Both the position numbers and the translations under genes were made by a program. The notes below the pieces were generated by a model, which worked only from the letters and a program-made list of their open reading frames with translations, made no database searches and had not been told where the DNA came from. A DNA stretch of 64,000 nt from Myceligenerans pegani (GTDB lineage: Bacteria; Actinomycetota; Actinomycetes; Actinomycetales; Cellulomonadaceae), in assembly GCF_014892515.1 (NCBI RefSeq), contig NZ_JADBGR010000054.1, positions 82,279-146,278 on the forward strand. Direction: 5' to 3'. This document shows positions 61,972 to 64,000 of the stretch, in pieces. The first letter of the stretch is position 1, and each line of letters starts with the position of its first letter.

Positions 61972-62484
61972 ATGTCCCCGAAGCTGCCCCGCTACACCGT
62001 CCCGTCCCTCACGCCCGAGCAGGGCGCCGAGGTCGCGGAGATCCTCCAGGCACGCCTGCACGCGCTGAACGACCTGCACCTGACCCTCAAGCACGTGCAC
62101 TGGAACGTCGTGGGCCCGCATTTCATCGGCGTTCACGAGATGCTGGACCCCCAGGTCGACGCGGTACGCGCCATGGTCGACCAGATCGCCGAACGCATCG
62201 CGACGCTGGGCTCCGTCCCCGTCGGCACCCCGGGGGCCCTCGTCGCGGCCCGTAGCTGGGAGGACTACAAGCTCGGACGCGCCCCGGCGATCGAGCACCT
62301 GGCCGCGCTGGACGGCGTCTACGACTCGGTGATCACGTTCCACCGCAAGGCGGCCGACGAGACGGCGGGTGTCGACGACGTCACCAACGACCTGCTCATC
62401 GGCCACCTGCACGACCTCGAGATGTTCCACTGGTTCGTCCGCGCCCACCTGGAGTCCGCCTCGGGCGTGATCCCCGAGACGTAA
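61972..62484 (+). CDS. dps: DNA-protecting ferritin-like protein Dps
   Basis: Dodecameric iron-storage/ferroxidase protein that protects DNA in stress. 170 aa. The ferroxidase ligands are in L-K-H-V-H-W-N-V-V-G near residue 40 and H-E-M-L-D-P-Q-V-D near 55, with Asp/Glu in M-V-D-Q-I-A-E-R-I. The end motif L-H-D-L-E-M-F-H-W-F-V-R-A-H-L is complete. A basic N-terminus (P-K-L-P-R) could contact DNA. AGAGAGGA lies upstream of ATG 61972. Confidence 0.94.
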   Translation: MSPKLPRYTVPSLTPEQGAEVAEILQARLHALNDLHLTLKHVHWNVVGPHFIGVHEMLDPQVDAVRAMVDQIAERIATLGSVPVGTPGALVAARSWEDYKLGRAPAIEHLAALDGVYDSVITFHRKAADETAGVDDVTNDLLIGHLHDLEMFHWFVRAHLESASGVIPET

Positions 62485-62540
62485 CGGGGTGCGGATGTGA
62501 CGGCCGTGTGGTGATTCGTCCCTCGCCGAGGGAGATCCTC

Positions 62541-62565
62541 GATTTCTTTCCGCCGGCGTGGGTAC
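62541..62565 (+). promoter_or_regulatory. SigB/SigF-type stress promoter candidate
   Basis: GATTT (62541-62545), 14-bp spacer, GGGTAC (62560-62565): a close fit to the general-stress sigma-factor consensus of actinobacteria (GNTTN, 14-16 bp, GGGTAY). It is about 65 nt upstream of the first PAS-ANTAR gene. Confidence 0.45.
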
Positions 62566-62630
62566 CTTGGCAAGGTGGTCGAGCAGGGGCCAGTCAGCAG
62601 TCGATGTGCGCTGTCGATGGAGGACGACCC

Positions 62631-63266
62631 ATGCACGAGCTCAACCCCACCAGGATCGCGGGTCGGCCCGGAGCCACGGGCGAGCCCGCCGGGCGGTTCG
62701 CCGCGGACCTTGCCACCGAGCGATGGTGGTGGTCCGACCGGACCTATCGCATCCACGGCTTCGAACCCGCCGAGGTGATTCCCAGCACCGCCGTCGTCCT
62801 CGCGCACACCCACCCGGACGACCGCGAGCGCGTGCAGGGCATCCTCGAACGAGCCGAGCGTACCCACGAGCCCGTCTCCACGGTCCACCGCATCGTCGAC
62901 GCCGGCGGGCACGACCGCATCATCTCGATCGTCGGCGTGATCAAGCCCGAGCGTACCGGCGAGTCCGACGAGCTCACCGGGTACGTACGGGACCTGACGA
63001 GCACGGTCGAGGATCTCGCGGCCCAGCGTGCCGACGCCTCCGTCCGGGCCGTCGCGCGCGGCCGCCGGGACATCGAGCAGGCCAAGGGAGTCGTGGCGAT
63101 GCTGCTCGACGTGGACGACGACGTCGCGTTCGGCGTGCTGCGCAACGAGTCCGAGGTGACCGGCGTCTCGGTCCAGGAGGTCTCGCAGGACCTGGTCGCC
63201 CGCGCCCGCGAGGCGGGCCGCGACTACTGCCTGTCCGACGTCCTGCCCCGGCTGCTCCGCTCCTGA
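62631..63266 (+). CDS. PAS-ANTAR response protein, copy 1
   Basis: A 211-aa sensory regulator. The PAS fold (about 25-125) has R-W-W-W-S-D-R-T-Y-R-I-H-G-F, A-H-T-H-P-D-D-R and V-H-R-I-V-D-A-G-G. An ANTAR domain (about 140-200) carries I-E-Q-A-K-G-V-V-A-M-L-L-D-V and L-R-N-E-S-E-V-T. ANTAR domains bind dual-hairpin RNAs and prevent termination. GGAGG 8 nt before ATG 62631 decides the start. A SigB-like promoter and dps upstream suggest stress expression. Confidence 0.9.
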   Translation: MHELNPTRIAGRPGATGEPAGRFAADLATERWWWSDRTYRIHGFEPAEVIPSTAVVLAHTHPDDRERVQGILERAERTHEPVSTVHRIVDAGGHDRIISIVGVIKPERTGESDELTGYVRDLTSTVEDLAAQRADASVRAVARGRRDIEQAKGVVAMLLDVDDDVAFGVLRNESEVTGVSVQEVSQDLVARAREAGRDYCLSDVLPRLLRS

Positions 63267-63276
63267 CGGGAACGGT

Positions 63277-63972
63277 TCAGAGGTCGGTGGGTGGTTCGGG
63301 GTTGTCCGGGTCCTTCAAGAACGCGTCGATCACCTCACGCGTAGGAAACACCGTCACCCCCGGCCCCGCAATCAGACCCACCAACCGATCCGCCAGATCC
63401 CGCACCGCCACATTCGTCCGATTCGACACCTCCCGCAACACCTCGAACGCCTCAGCCTCCTCCACCCCATACACCACCATCACCATCCCCTTGGCCTGCT
63501 CAATCACCGCACGCCGCTCCGCCGACGCCCGAATCGACGCCGTCGCATCCCGCTGCGCCGCCACCCGATGCGAATCCGTCACATCAATGAAATACCCCAC
63601 CAACTCCACCACCCGCCCCGACGCCGGATCACGCCGCCCCTGACCCGTCACCGCCAACGTCCGCGTCCCACCCCCAGCATCCACGATCCGATGCACCGAA
63701 CTGAACGTCGCCCCCGTCTCCGCAGCACGCCGCAACACCCCATCAAACCGCGCCCGATCCTCCGGATGCTTGTGCGCCAACATCAACGGCGTCGTCGGCA
63801 CGATCTGACCCGGCTCGAACCCATGCATCACATACACCTCATCCGACCACGCCCACTCCCCCGACACCAGATCCAACCGATACCGCCCCACCGGCGGCCG
63901 ACTCCCCCCATCCAACGCCTCCTCCACCCGCCCCTCCAACGGAGAATCGCCCGAAGGCCGCACAGACGTCAC
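63277..63972 (-). CDS. PAS-ANTAR response protein, copy 2
   Basis: A 231-aa paralogue of the preceding gene, convergent with it across 10 bp. PAS: E-W-A-W-S-D-E-V-Y-V-M-H-G-F-E-P-G, A-H-K-H-P-E-D-R, V-H-R-I-V-D-A-G-G. ANTAR: V-I-E-Q-A-K-G-M-V-M-V-V-Y-G-V and L-R-E-V-S-N-R-T-N-V. GTG 63972 is chosen: GAGGAGG lies 5-6 nt upstream, better than the in-frame ATT-side extension to 63996. Its codons end in G or T far more often than those of copy 1. Upstream control lies outside the window. Confidence 0.9.
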   Translation of the reverse strand: MTSVRPSGDSPLEGRVEEALDGGSRPPVGRYRLDLVSGEWAWSDEVYVMHGFEPGQIVPTTPLMLAHKHPEDRARFDGVLRRAAETGATFSSVHRIVDAGGGTRTLAVTGQGRRDPASGRVVELVGYFIDVTDSHRVAAQRDATASIRASAERRAVIEQAKGMVMVVYGVEEAEAFEVLREVSNRTNVAVRDLADRLVGLIAGPGVTVFPTREVIDAFLKDPDNPEPPTDL

Positions 63973-64000
63973 GATCCCCTCCTCGGATGAAAACACAAAG

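Overview
The window is very GC-rich (roughly 73%) chromosomal DNA of an actinomycete. The gene set suggests Micrococcales, most likely Promicromonosporaceae or Cellulomonadaceae (Isoptericola, Cellulosimicrobium or Promicromonospora type). The grounds are an actinobacterial IHF (mihF) next to gmk and rpoZ, the mycobacterial-type order pyrR-pyrB-pyrC-PH protein-carA-carB-pyrF-mihF-gmk-rpoZ-coaBC, DUF6167/DUF948 genes beside alaS, and a secreted esterase with a cellulose-binding module. Genus assignment is inference only.

Layout. 1-13.6 kb: minus-strand housekeeping block with efp-nusB, the translationally coupled pyrimidine operon, then mihF-gmk-rpoZ-coaBC. The pyr leader carries a good match to a PyrR RNA-binding loop just before the pyrR ribosome-binding site. 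13.7-16.5 kb: an accessory insertion that separates efp from aroQ. It holds a membrane protein, a SatD-like/cyclase-like HTH protein, a divergent Pycsar-type (PycTM) membrane effector and an arylamine N-acetyltransferase behind a SoxR-type operator. 16.5-22.8 kb: aroQ, a low-molecular-weight phosphatase, soxR coupled to a Ser/Thr protein kinase, a UMF1-type MFS transporter and an FMN-dependent hydroxyacid oxidase. 22.8-27.4 kb: VanY-like peptidase, alpha/beta hydrolase, GDPD and the CE1-CBM2 esterase.

27.5-39.9 kb: minus-strand core operon alaS-ruvX-mltG-mltG-purC-aroE-aroC-aroK-aroB with DUF6167, DUF948 and rpsD upstream. A tandem second mltG and purC inside the shikimate genes are unusual. 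40.1-53.6 kb: rarA, an EamA exporter with a divergent MocR regulator, an HTH regulator, an aldo/keto reductase, a two-component system facing an ABC exporter of the MacB/FtsX type, a succinate-semialdehyde dehydrogenase, a lipoprotein, and tRNA-Leu(GAG) with gene debris beside it. 53.7-64 kb: a LacI-operator-linked CUT1 sugar ABC transporter, an AI-2E family permease, small metabolic and stress genes (GNAT, PEP-mutase-like, TfoX-like, a DUF1772/TetR pair around a 27-bp palindrome, Dps) and two convergent PAS-ANTAR regulators.

The strongest candidate for an under-described system is the 13.7-15.5 kb island, where a possible nucleotide-cyclase-like SatD protein sits divergent from a Pycsar-type effector. 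The clearest regulatory story is SoxR (17.6-18.1 kb) with a SoxR-box promoter about 2 kb away at the NAT gene. All assignments were made by reading motifs; no database search was run.
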